A stretch of 64,000 nucleotides of DNA from Demequina sediminicola (GTDB taxonomy: Bacteria > Actinomycetota > Actinomycetes > Actinomycetales > Demequinaceae): NCBI RefSeq assembly GCF_000975055.1, contig NZ_BBRB01000001.1:503751-567750 (forward strand), read 5' to 3'. Below the pieces are notes generated by a model. The model was not told the DNA's origin. It saw nothing but the letters and a program-made list of their open reading frames with translations, and searched no databases. The position numbers were made by a program, and so were the translations under genes. Shown here piece by piece: positions 20,353 through 26,898 of the stretch; position 1 is the stretch's first letter; every line of letters begins with the position of its first letter.

Positions 20353-20358
20353 AGCCTA
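20353..20358 (-). promoter_or_regulatory. -10 box of the menaquinone reductase-nuo operon
   Basis: TAGGCT on the minus strand, with GTGACC (20375-20380) 16 bp further upstream as a plausible -35. The box touches the ATG at 20352 and is 6 nt from the GTG at 20346, so a transcript started here would begin at that GTG and be leaderless. Confidence 0.5.
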
Positions 20359-20556
20359 CGCGCTTTGGGACGATGGTCACGCACACAAAATGCGCTGAAC
20401 ATGCGGAGAAAACGCAAGAGTCGCGTTGCGTAAATCCGTGCATGGTGACCCGCTGCAAGCGCCTCCGGAGCGTGACTCGCCGACCCGTGACCCCACGTCA
20501 CCACGCCCCCACACCTCTGCTGCGCTCGCAAAACTCCCTGTCAACGGTGACCCCCG

Positions 20557-20562
20557 TACGCT
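20557..20562 (+). promoter_or_regulatory. -10 box of alditol oxidase-like gene (leaderless)
   Basis: TACGCT, 6 nt before the ATG at 20569, with no Shine-Dalgarno between. It shares the 216 bp divergent region with the respiratory operon promoter. Confidence 0.45.
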
Positions 20563-20568
20563 GGCCGA

Positions 20569-21825
20569 ATGAGCATCGGCGCTAACTGGGCAGGCACACA
20601 CTTCTTTGGCGCATCGGCGATGGTCGAGGCCCGCACCATTACCGAGGTACAGGAAACGGTCAGCACGACCCGTGGCCCTATCCGCGCGCTGGGGACCCGG
20701 CATAGTTTCAACGACCTGGCAGACACCGCCGGCACACTGATCACGGTCACACGCATCGACCCCAACCCTGTTCTCGACACCGCCACTCAGACGGTCAACG
20801 TAGGGGCGGGAATCCGCTACGGCGAACTTGCAGTGTGGCTGCAAGAGCGCGGCTGGGCGCTCCACAACATGGGCTCCCTTCCCCACATTTCTGTAGGAGG
20901 GGCCGTGGCCACCGGCACCCACGGTTCAGGCGTCACCAACGGCTGCCTGTCCGATGCCGTGGCCGGCCTCGAGTATGTCAACGCATCCGGGGCTCTGGTC
21001 AAAGCCACGCGAGGCGACCCCGGCTTCGAGGGTCTTGTCGTGGGCCTCGGCGCCTACGGCATCGTGGTACGAATCACCCTCGACATCCAGCCGACATTCC
21101 TGGTGCGCCAAGATGTCTACCGCGATCTGCCCTGGGCCACGTTCCTAGACGATGTGCCCGCCGTGATGAGCGCAGGATACTCAGTGAGTGCCTTCACTAT
21201 GTGGGCCGAAGAGAACCTCCAGCAGATATGGCGCAAGACCCGCATCGGTGCAGACGAGACGCCCACAGAACCGTGGCTAGGCGCCCGCATGGAGCGCGCC
21301 AACGAAGCGGGGCTCGTAGGTGTTCCACCCGACAACCTCACCACCAAAGACGGCATCGAAGGCCCATGGCTGGAACGCCTCCCCCACTTCCGGCTCGACT
21401 CCACACCGTCCAACGGCGACGAGATTCAGACGGAGTACTTTGTGGATCTTGCAGACGCCGAGGCCGCCCTCAGCGCCGTCCGCCGATTGTCAGATGAGAT
21501 TGCCCCGCACCTCCTCATCACCGAATTGCGCACCATCGCCGCCGACGGCCTCTGGCTCTCTGGCGCATACGGTCGCGCAACGCTCGCCATCCACTTCACC
21601 TGGCGCAACGATGAAGAGGCCGTGAGCCGCCTGACGCCACGGATTGAGAACGCGCTTGCTCCCTTTGGGGCACGTCCACACTGGGGCAAGGTGCACACCA
21701 TGGACGCCGACGCCGTAGCTGCCGTCACACCTCGCCTGGCCGATGCTCGCGACGAGTTTGAGCGGCTGGACCCAGAAGGGCGCTTTGCCAACGCGCACCT
21801 CCGCAAGCTCGGTGTACGCCGCTAG
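20569..21825 (+). CDS. aldO: Alditol oxidase-like FAD oxidoreductase
   Basis: Flavin-dependent oxidase of the VAO fold, close to Streptomyces alditol (xylitol) oxidase, which oxidises sugar alcohols at C1 with release of hydrogen peroxide. It shares the NWAG N-terminus, the flavin-attachment loop ALGTRHSFND with His45 where AldO has its covalent FAD histidine, SLPHISVGGAVATGTHGSG near residue 105, and the C-terminal PHWGK motif. The 418 residues equal the family length, and the ALxxLDPxGxFxNA end is conserved. It is single, divergent from the respiratory operon. Sorbitol, xylitol or another polyol could be the substrate; this cannot be read from sequence. Confidence 0.82.
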   Translation: MSIGANWAGTHFFGASAMVEARTITEVQETVSTTRGPIRALGTRHSFNDLADTAGTLITVTRIDPNPVLDTATQTVNVGAGIRYGELAVWLQERGWALHNMGSLPHISVGGAVATGTHGSGVTNGCLSDAVAGLEYVNASGALVKATRGDPGFEGLVVGLGAYGIVVRITLDIQPTFLVRQDVYRDLPWATFLDDVPAVMSAGYSVSAFTMWAEENLQQIWRKTRIGADETPTEPWLGARMERANEAGLVGVPPDNLTTKDGIEGPWLERLPHFRLDSTPSNGDEIQTEYFVDLADAEAALSAVRRLSDEIAPHLLITELRTIAADGLWLSGAYGRATLAIHFTWRNDEEAVSRLTPRIENALAPFGARPHWGKVHTMDADAVAAVTPRLADARDEFERLDPEGRFANAHLRKLGVRR

Positions 21826-22134
21826 CCGTGGCTGCACGTCGGCGAGGATGCGACGCTGCCCTCGGCAGCCCGAGCTCCACTGCTGTGCACATCCGAACCG
21901 GCATCGGCACACCATAGCGTTGCGCATACGGATACAGCGCCGACACCAACTCATTGAAGGCGTCCGTGCGGCCCACACGATCATGCTCAAGAGCCACCGG
22001 AAGGCTCCGCTCCAGCGGGGATTGCTCTCGTCCTCTTTGTTCTTCAGGAACAGCAGGATGCCTTGAAGAACCTCTCTAACGGCACCGCCGATGCTCTTGA
22101 AGAAATACACTGAGATCTCGGGTTCAGTCGCCAT
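21725..22134 (-). pseudogene. Possible broken small gene antisense to aldO end
   Basis: From the ATG at 22134 the minus strand encodes MATEPEISVYFFKSIGG followed by a hydrophobic stretch to about position 22000. The original frame then turns into low-complexity Arg/Cys-rich sequence antisense to the oxidase. A second frame, open down to 21725, reads plausibly (RVGRTDAFNELVSALYPYAQ). A frameshift near 22000 would join them, but even then the 3' part overlaps the convergent oxidase gene by about 100 bp. No family was recognised. It may be a decaying remnant or not a gene at all. Confidence 0.3.
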
Positions 22135-22351
22135 CAGGCCCTCCTTGACGGGAGTCGGGGTTGCCAGCCGGAGGGTCCTGGTGAATTGCCACCACTCCGT
22201 AGTTCAGTGCTCGGCGAGGGCGGGCGCGATCTAGGGCCGACTCGTACAACCGTGTCGCAAAGTACGCCGACGGGACCGCAAGCGCGAACACGAAGAGACG
22301 GCTCAACAACACCTGCCACCGAGGATCATCGAGCGTTGCCCAAATCTTCAT
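22124..22351 (-). CDS. Hypothetical small membrane protein
   Basis: A 75-residue frame from the ATG at 22351 (MKIWATLDDPRWQVLLSRLF) with one hydrophobic helix near residues 16-32 and a polar, proline-rich tail. The stop overlaps the next start (22134) by 11 bp, which suggests coupling with the downstream broken frame. An AGGGTC sequence about 8 nt upstream could be a weak ribosome-binding site. Nothing like it was recognised. Confidence 0.4.
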   Translation of the reverse strand: MKIWATLDDPRWQVLLSRLFVFALAVPSAYFATRLYESALDRARPRRALNYGVVAIHQDPPAGNPDSRQGGPDGD

Positions 22352-22538
22352 GTCACAGACCCTGCGGCAATCGAAACCCCTGGCCACATGAGGTGACACG
22401 CGAGTCCATCGTCCTTACTCAGTTAACGGCCGCCCCGCGCGAAGTTACCGGCCATGAGATCCCTCACTGCGGACTTCTCTTGGATTGTCGAGGACACAGA
22501 CTTCGATACGGTTGCGTCAGAACTAACAGGGGGGGACG

Positions 22539-22901
22539 ATGCGTCACGCACGCCACACACTCACCGCCACACCCGTCGGCGCGTTGGCTTTGGCTGGGTG
22601 CTCAACAGAGGGCGCGGGGTCGGTTGAAGAGCCACTCGATGCAGGAACACCCGTCACGATTACTGTTCCTCAATGGCGGAAGGAGACGATGACGTCGGAA
22701 GTTGTCATCGACGGCATTGAGGAGATTCCAGTCGACCAGGAACGAGTCGTGAACGCCGCAGAGAACTGGCCCGACCTGGCGTGCTGGATAACCACCGCAA
22801 CCCTCACCCAGATCGATGGGCCAGACGCGGGCACCAAGATTGGCGTAGGCGGCTACGGCGACGGCACCGCCTCCTACGTCACGATCCCTGAGCAGCGATG
22901 A
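22539..22901 (+). CDS. Small predicted lipoprotein upstream of paralogue A
   Basis: Hypothetical exported lipoprotein of 120 residues. The N-terminus is short but ends in a lipobox (ALALAGCS, cysteine about residue 21). The mature part is small, acidic and has one later cysteine (DLACWITT). A strong poly-G Shine-Dalgarno sits 3 nt before the ATG. The stop overlaps the start of the next gene by 4 bp (ATGA), so it is coupled to paralogue A. The other copies of that family lack this partner. Function unknown; it may be a surface partner of the neighbour. Confidence 0.55.
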   Translation: MRHARHTLTATPVGALALAGCSTEGAGSVEEPLDAGTPVTITVPQWRKETMTSEVVIDGIEEIPVDQERVVNAAENWPDLACWITTATLTQIDGPDAGTKIGVGGYGDGTASYVTIPEQR

Positions 22902-23551
22902 AGCACTCAAAACCGCGCATTGCCGCATTCACTACAGTCAGCACGCTCGCAGCTGTTGGCATCGTCGCGATCGTCAGTTGGGCATGGCCCGCGCCTCAGG
23001 GGCCGGCGGGCACATGGGAAGACCCCATCCCGCTAGGCCAATCCGCCACAGTTGAGAGCCATTGGGCCAGGCCGGGGACCTGGGAACTGACACTGACAGA
23101 CCTCAGTGCGACCGCCTACGAACACGACCTCGAGGCTGTACTTCCAGGACCAGCACCCGCCAGCCCAGGAGTGTGCTGGTTTATCTTCGGCACCGCCACC
23201 CGCATCAACGACGACAGTTTTCAAGGTGCGCCCTCACTAAAGTTCGCACCCACCGCGACTGACCGCGAGTATGAAACAGAGCCAAGCTACTGTCATGACC
23301 GGCTCTACGAGTCACAAGCGAGCACCGTGGTCAAAGGACTCGACGAGCTCGGTTTCCTCCAGTACGCCCACCTCTACGGTGTTGGGAGATCTTCAGACTT
23401 CCTGAAAACCCAGCGCACCTACTCGTTCTACTACACCGTCTGGACCGACAGTTACGACAACCCACCACTCGCGCTCACCTTCGAAAACAACGGCATCACC
23501 ACGTACATGAGCCTCACAGAGGATGAGTGGGACTTGGCCCAAGACTCATGA
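22898..23551 (+). CDS. Type VII-island membrane-anchored protein, paralogue A
   Basis: Founder-like member of a four-copy family. The 217 residues start MKHSKPRIAAFTTV, with one membrane anchor or uncleaved signal at about residues 9-30, then a predicted extracellular beta-rich domain. The domain opens with GTWEDPIPLGQSATV, which resembles the start of secreted DUF4352-like domains. Two cysteines shared with the other intact copies (GVCWFIFGT and EPSYCHDRLY) suggest one disulfide. The C-terminal half has an aromatic-rich segment (TYSFYYTVWTDSYDNPPLAL). It is translated in a 4 bp overlap with the lipoprotein upstream. No established family was recognised; the DUF4352 resemblance is by eye only. 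Confidence 0.6.
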   Translation: MKHSKPRIAAFTTVSTLAAVGIVAIVSWAWPAPQGPAGTWEDPIPLGQSATVESHWARPGTWELTLTDLSATAYEHDLEAVLPGPAPASPGVCWFIFGTATRINDDSFQGAPSLKFAPTATDREYETEPSYCHDRLYESQASTVVKGLDELGFLQYAHLYGVGRSSDFLKTQRTYSFYYTVWTDSYDNPPLALTFENNGITTYMSLTEDEWDLAQDS

Positions 23552-23581
23552 GCTGTCAACGCACAGAAGAGTTCAAATAAC

Positions 23582-23607
23582 TCGCGCGCGCGTCGGCGCA
23601 CGCGCGA
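23582..23607. terminator. GC hairpin after paralogue A
   Basis: Inverted repeat TCGCGCG ... CGCGCGA about 30 bp past the stop of paralogue A and before the remnant on the other strand. It has a GC stem and no T-tract. Placement between convergent genes suggests bidirectional termination; this is inferred. Confidence 0.35.
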
Positions 23608-23658
23608 CCACCCCGTAGGCGCGATTACCGAAGTCGATCTCGACGAGCAACTCGCTCG

Positions 23659-23964
23659 TCACAAGGTATCGTCCCCGCCCTCGTCGTCCTCACCCGTGAC
23701 CCGGCGTTCCCAGCTGTCGATACTCAACTTGTAGCACTTCGCCCCACTCGAGGCTTGCTCCCTCAGATGCCCATCAATCTTCTCGGTGTCCGGGGTCCCA
23801 TCAGGGTTGAAGTACTCGGTGCCGAGCCACCGTCGGAAGTCGTCCGAGAAGAGGCCGGTAAGGGCGCCAGCGTCAGCACGGGCAACATCGTCACGGAACT
23901 CTTGGGGGGGGGTGGGCTTGGGCGCAGCAACCTCCTTCCAGGCCCGCCCGATGGGCGAGCCAAA
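23659..23964 (-). pseudogene. C-terminal remnant of a second 770-residue-type protein
   Basis: On the minus strand, ending at the TGA 23661-23659, a reading frame encodes FRRWLGTEYFNPDGTPD, then IDGHLREQA and SWERRVTGED. It aligns with the last 80 or so residues of the large protein encoded at 26899-29211 (FTKWLGTEYLETDGTPD, IDAHLRSHA, EEWARYVSGGDK). The frame is broken at a run of eight C at about 23907-23914, where one extra C would restore it, and again by a stop at 23967-23965. Upstream sequence (IGRAWKEV) still matches the VGDAW segment of the intact copy. Only this 3' fragment remains, so a duplicate of the large gene was once here. Confidence 0.7.
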
Positions 23965-24137
23965 TCAGATGTCACGCATCGGTGCAGCTGTCCCCCGCGC
24001 TTCACTCCGCGCGGCGCTTCCCAGACGATTCCACCATTAGAAGGTGAAGGCTTGGCAAATAGGTGAGGTACACCGATTAACTCGGTAGCGTTCTACACAA
24101 GTCACACTCAAGACCATCGTCACGCTTAAGGGGGGCC

Positions 24138-24794
24138 ATGAAGTACTCAAAACCACGCATCGCCGCATTCACCACGGTCAGTACGCTCGCAGCTGTTGGT
24201 ATCGTCGCGATCGTCAGTTGGGCATGCCCCTCACCCAAGGGGCCGGCGGGCACATGGGAAGACCCCATCCCGCTAGGTCAAAGCGCCACAGTTGAGAGTT
24301 CACAACTAGCGAAACCAGGAACCTGGGAACTGACACTGACAGACCTCAGCGCAACCGCCTACGAACACGACCTCGAGGCTGTACTTCCAGGACCAGCACC
24401 CGCCAGCCCAGGAGTGTGCTGGTTTATCTTCGGCACCGCCACACGCATCAACGACAACAGCTTCCAAGGTGCACCCTCAATCGGCGCCACCCCCACCGCA
24501 GCTGACCGCGAGTATGATACAGAACCAAGTTACTGTCATGACCGGCTCTACGAGTCACAAACAAGCACCGTCAACCAGGGGCTCAACGAACTCGGATTCG
24601 TCCACTACACCGAGCTCTACGGCTACGGGTACTCCGCTGACTACTGGAAGACCCAGCGCACCTACTCGTTCTACTACACCGTCTGGACCGACAGCTACGA
24701 CAACCCACCACTAGCGCTCGCCTTCAAAAACAACGGCGTCACCACCTACATGAGCCTCACAGAAGACCCCAGCAGCCTGGTGCAGAACTCTTAA
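24138..24794 (+). CDS. Type VII-island membrane-anchored protein, paralogue B
   Basis: Second intact copy (218 residues) of the family described at 22898. The first 45 residues and most of the domain are nearly identical to paralogue A, while the part around residues 50 and 110-165 has diverged, with a GYGYSADYWKTQRTYSF segment closer to paralogue D. Both shared cysteines are kept. An AAGGGGGG Shine-Dalgarno lies just before the ATG. It has no coupled lipoprotein; upstream lies the remnant of the large gene. The near-identity to A at both protein and DNA level points to recent duplication or gene conversion. Confidence 0.62.
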   Translation: MKYSKPRIAAFTTVSTLAAVGIVAIVSWACPSPKGPAGTWEDPIPLGQSATVESSQLAKPGTWELTLTDLSATAYEHDLEAVLPGPAPASPGVCWFIFGTATRINDNSFQGAPSIGATPTAADREYDTEPSYCHDRLYESQTSTVNQGLNELGFVHYTELYGYGYSADYWKTQRTYSFYYTVWTDSYDNPPLALAFKNNGVTTYMSLTEDPSSLVQNS

Positions 24795-24808
24795 AAGCCC
24801 TCCACCAA

Positions 24809-25434
24809 GCGAAGTTCTCACGACGTCGACGGCTGACAGACGGCATTGCTGGAGTCCTCACAGTCATCGGGATTGACACGACAAACAGTTAGCGGTGGAC
24901 TTTTGGAGGCTACTCAGGAACCCAAGACGACCCGGTTCCCTTGGGACAAACCGCCACCCTCAAGGACAGCACCTCCGGTGACGACTGAGACATCACCATC
25001 ACCGATGTGAACGGAACCGACTAGCAATGGGACCCAAGTTGGGAAGTTGCCAACCCTGCCCCGTCCGAGACGGGCGTGTGCTGGTTTATCTTCGGCACCG
25101 GCAGACAAACGAGCGGCGACACCTTCTCAAGCGCCCCGAGCCTGCTCTCCGGAGTCACCCAGTCCAACCCGACCCTCCACATGGAACCCAGATCTGCGGC
25201 TCAGGGTCCCACGAATCGTCATCGTGGCAGTTCGAACAAAGTTTGCGCGACTACGGATACATCCGCTACAGCGATCTCTACGTGTTCGCAACTCGCTCCG
25301 ACTACTGGAAAGTCGAACGGACCTACTACTTCCACATCATCGTCTGGACAGAGAGCTACGACGACCCACCCCTGGCACTAAAGTTTGACAACAATGACAA
25401 GGTCTTCTACTTCAGCCTCAACAAAGGGGCCTAG
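24809..25434 (+). pseudogene. Decayed paralogue C of the membrane-anchored family
   Basis: A third copy that cannot be translated. The start codon is lost (GCG AAG TTC TCA replaces ATG AAG TAC TCA). The same frame has stops at 24890-24892, 24986-24988 and 25022-25024, yet the family blocks remain between them: GTQDDPVPLGQTATL, SETGVCWFIFGTGRQTSGD, SSAPSL. A frameshift near 25180 moves the rest into another frame (YIRYSDLYVF, SDYWKVERTYYFHIIVWTE, ending KVFYFSLNKGA). Its middle and end resemble paralogue D more than A or B. It converges on a decayed lipoprotein fragment 21 bp away, the same arrangement as paralogue D. Confidence 0.8.
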
Positions 25435-25455
25435 TTCCGAACTGGTGGTGTCCCA

Positions 25456-25689
25456 TCATCGACGTTCTCGGTGATGATGGGACACTATGTCGGTTTCTTC
25501 CGGCAAGTACACGTCAGTAGCGTCTTCCCAGCCCTCAGCGAAGGCCTCGAGGAGAGCATCGCTGGAAGCCAGGTCCGGAGGCGGCAGCGCCTCCCAAGTC
25601 GGCAAGCACTCGGGAACCTCCTCCAACTGCACAACCGAATAGGTCTCAGCCAGCGCCGCGGCCACTCCGTCACCGCACCGGGCACCCGA
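25456..25689 (-). pseudogene. 3' fragment of the type VII-island lipoprotein
   Basis: The frame encodes a sequence close to the C-terminal half of the lipoprotein at 26393-26878: AAALAETYS, EEVPECLPTWEALPPPD and LLEAFAEGWEDATDVY match ATALAEMYS, DELPELLPYWEAPIPPD and LVDAFAEGWEASIEVF. The frame is closed upstream by a TAG at 25692-25690; the lipoprotein signal region is missing and the C-terminus reads SHHHRERR instead of FILTEED. It faces paralogue C tail to tail, as the intact gene faces paralogue D. A short translation from the GTG at 25665 is possible but is unlikely to be functional. Confidence 0.72.
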
Positions 25690-25745
25690 CTACCAGTAAG
25701 GTTCCCTGAGTTGAAGATCCCATGTCGTCTTACCCAGGGGGAAAT

Positions 25746-26534
25746 GTGAAGTACTCGAAACGACAGATCGCAGGCGGCCTCGTCATTGCCCTGTTCACGG
25801 GCATCGGTCTCGTCACAGCCGTGATGTGGATATGGCCGTTCGATGGTGCACGCGGCACACTTGACGACCCCGTCCCCATCGGACAATCGGCGACACTCAC
25901 GAGTATCTACGGAGGCGTGTGGGAGATCACATTGACCACAGTGAGCTCCGCCCGATACGAAGACGACCCCGGTTCCATCGACAACACATTCGATCCACCC
26001 TCAGACACCGGCGTGTGCTGGTTCATTTTCGGAACAGCCAGACAAACAAACGGAGACGAATTCAAAGGCGCGCCGGGTTTGACGGCCGCAGTCACCGCAT
26101 CGGATGAGGACTACGACATCAGGCCAAGCCATTGCTCCCCCGCTGGCCCAGGCGACAGCCCCTCAACACTCACCAGCACAGGGCTAGACACCCTCGCCTT
26201 CCCCGACTACTACGACCTCTACGGCTACCTGTACCCAGAGGGCTACTGGAAAACTCACCAGACGTACTCGTTCTACGCAACCGTCTGGACAGAAAGCTAC
26301 GAAGACCCACCAACCGAGCTGAGGTTCGACGATGACGGCAAAAAGTTCTACTTTAGCCTTGAAGCTGAACCCGGCTCACACGAAGTTCAAGCTCAATCTT
26401 CCTCAGTGAGTATGAACACTGTGCCCGTCTCCGGCGACACAAAGACCTCGATCGAAGCTTCCCAGCCTTCAGCAAACGCATCGACGAGTTCGTCGCTCGA
26501 AACGGCATCAGGAGGGATCGGAGCCTCCCAATAA
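25746..26534 (+). CDS. Type VII-island membrane-anchored protein, paralogue D (extended)
   Basis: Fourth family copy and the most diverged intact one (262 residues). GTG at 25746 (VKYSKRQIAGG) is chosen over the outer ATG because it follows a GGGGG Shine-Dalgarno and matches the start of the other copies. Membrane anchor about residues 9-30, then GTLDDPVPIGQSATL, GVCWFIFGTARQTNGD, a second cysteine (RPSHCSPA) and TYSFYATVWTESYEDPP. The family domain ends near residue 209 (KKFYFSLEAE). The last 50 residues (Ser/Thr-rich, MNTVPVSGDTKTSIEASQP) run antisense through the 3' end of the lipoprotein gene, 142 bp of overlap. The extension probably arose by loss of the stop codon. Confidence 0.6.
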   Translation: MKYSKRQIAGGLVIALFTGIGLVTAVMWIWPFDGARGTLDDPVPIGQSATLTSIYGGVWEITLTTVSSARYEDDPGSIDNTFDPPSDTGVCWFIFGTARQTNGDEFKGAPGLTAAVTASDEDYDIRPSHCSPAGPGDSPSTLTSTGLDTLAFPDYYDLYGYLYPEGYWKTHQTYSFYATVWTESYEDPPTELRFDDDGKKFYFSLEAEPGSHEVQAQSSSVSMNTVPVSGDTKTSIEASQPSANASTSSSLETASGGIGASQ

Positions 26535-26878
26535 GGCAACAACTCGGGCAACTCGTCAACAGGCTCTGCGGAGTACATCTCAGCCAGAGCGGTGGCATCA
26601 CCATCGCCAAGCCACACCACAAACTCCACATAGTCCACGCCGTCAGCCACAGGTGTCTCGGGGCGCGCATAGTTGGACCCCACCGGCTCATAGTCCTCGA
26701 GCACCGGCCATTGTGTCGGCAATGCGTCCAGCTGCCACGTTTCCGCCTCCGGCACTTCCAACCACACCGCGTCAGGCGTGGCGGCTACGTCAGAACCTGC
26801 ACCCGGCGCACAAGCCGATAGTCCAACCACCACAAGTGCAACCGCCGCAACGCTACGACTAACTCTTCGTCCGACCAT
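26393..26878 (-). CDS. Type VII-locus lipoprotein
   Basis: Hypothetical lipoprotein of 161 residues and last gene of the type VII operon. A twin-arginine-like MVGRRVSRSVAAVALVVVG signal leads into the lipobox LSAC at about residue 22. The mature part is strongly acidic, with repeated Pro/Glu/Trp (LEVPEAETWQLDALPTQWP) and the conserved end block LVDAFAEGWEASIEVF shared with the decayed copy at 25456. ATG 26878 is preferred over ATG 26899 because of the AGGAAGAGGAG Shine-Dalgarno before it. The outer start would overlap the large gene's stop by 1 bp. The 3' end overlaps the tail of paralogue D. Function unknown; it may face paralogue D or the large protein at the cell surface. Confidence 0.65.
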   Translation of the reverse strand: MVGRRVSRSVAAVALVVVGLSACAPGAGSDVAATPDAVWLEVPEAETWQLDALPTQWPVLEDYEPVGSNYARPETPVADGVDYVEFVVWLGDGDATALAEMYSAEPVDELPELLPYWEAPIPPDAVSSDELVDAFAEGWEASIEVFVSPETGTVFILTEED

Positions 26879-26898
26879 GGCGCGCTCCTCTTCCTTCA

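Noticed and set aside
21833-22066. Plus-strand 78-codon part of an open frame after aldO
   Set aside because: Arg/His/Ser-rich with no ribosome-binding site; the opposite strand reads more like protein.
22898-26534. Calling the four-copy family immunity proteins
   Set aside because: The array pattern is suggestive, but no toxin is identified and the genes lie on the opposite strand from the secretion operon, so a functional label would be invented.
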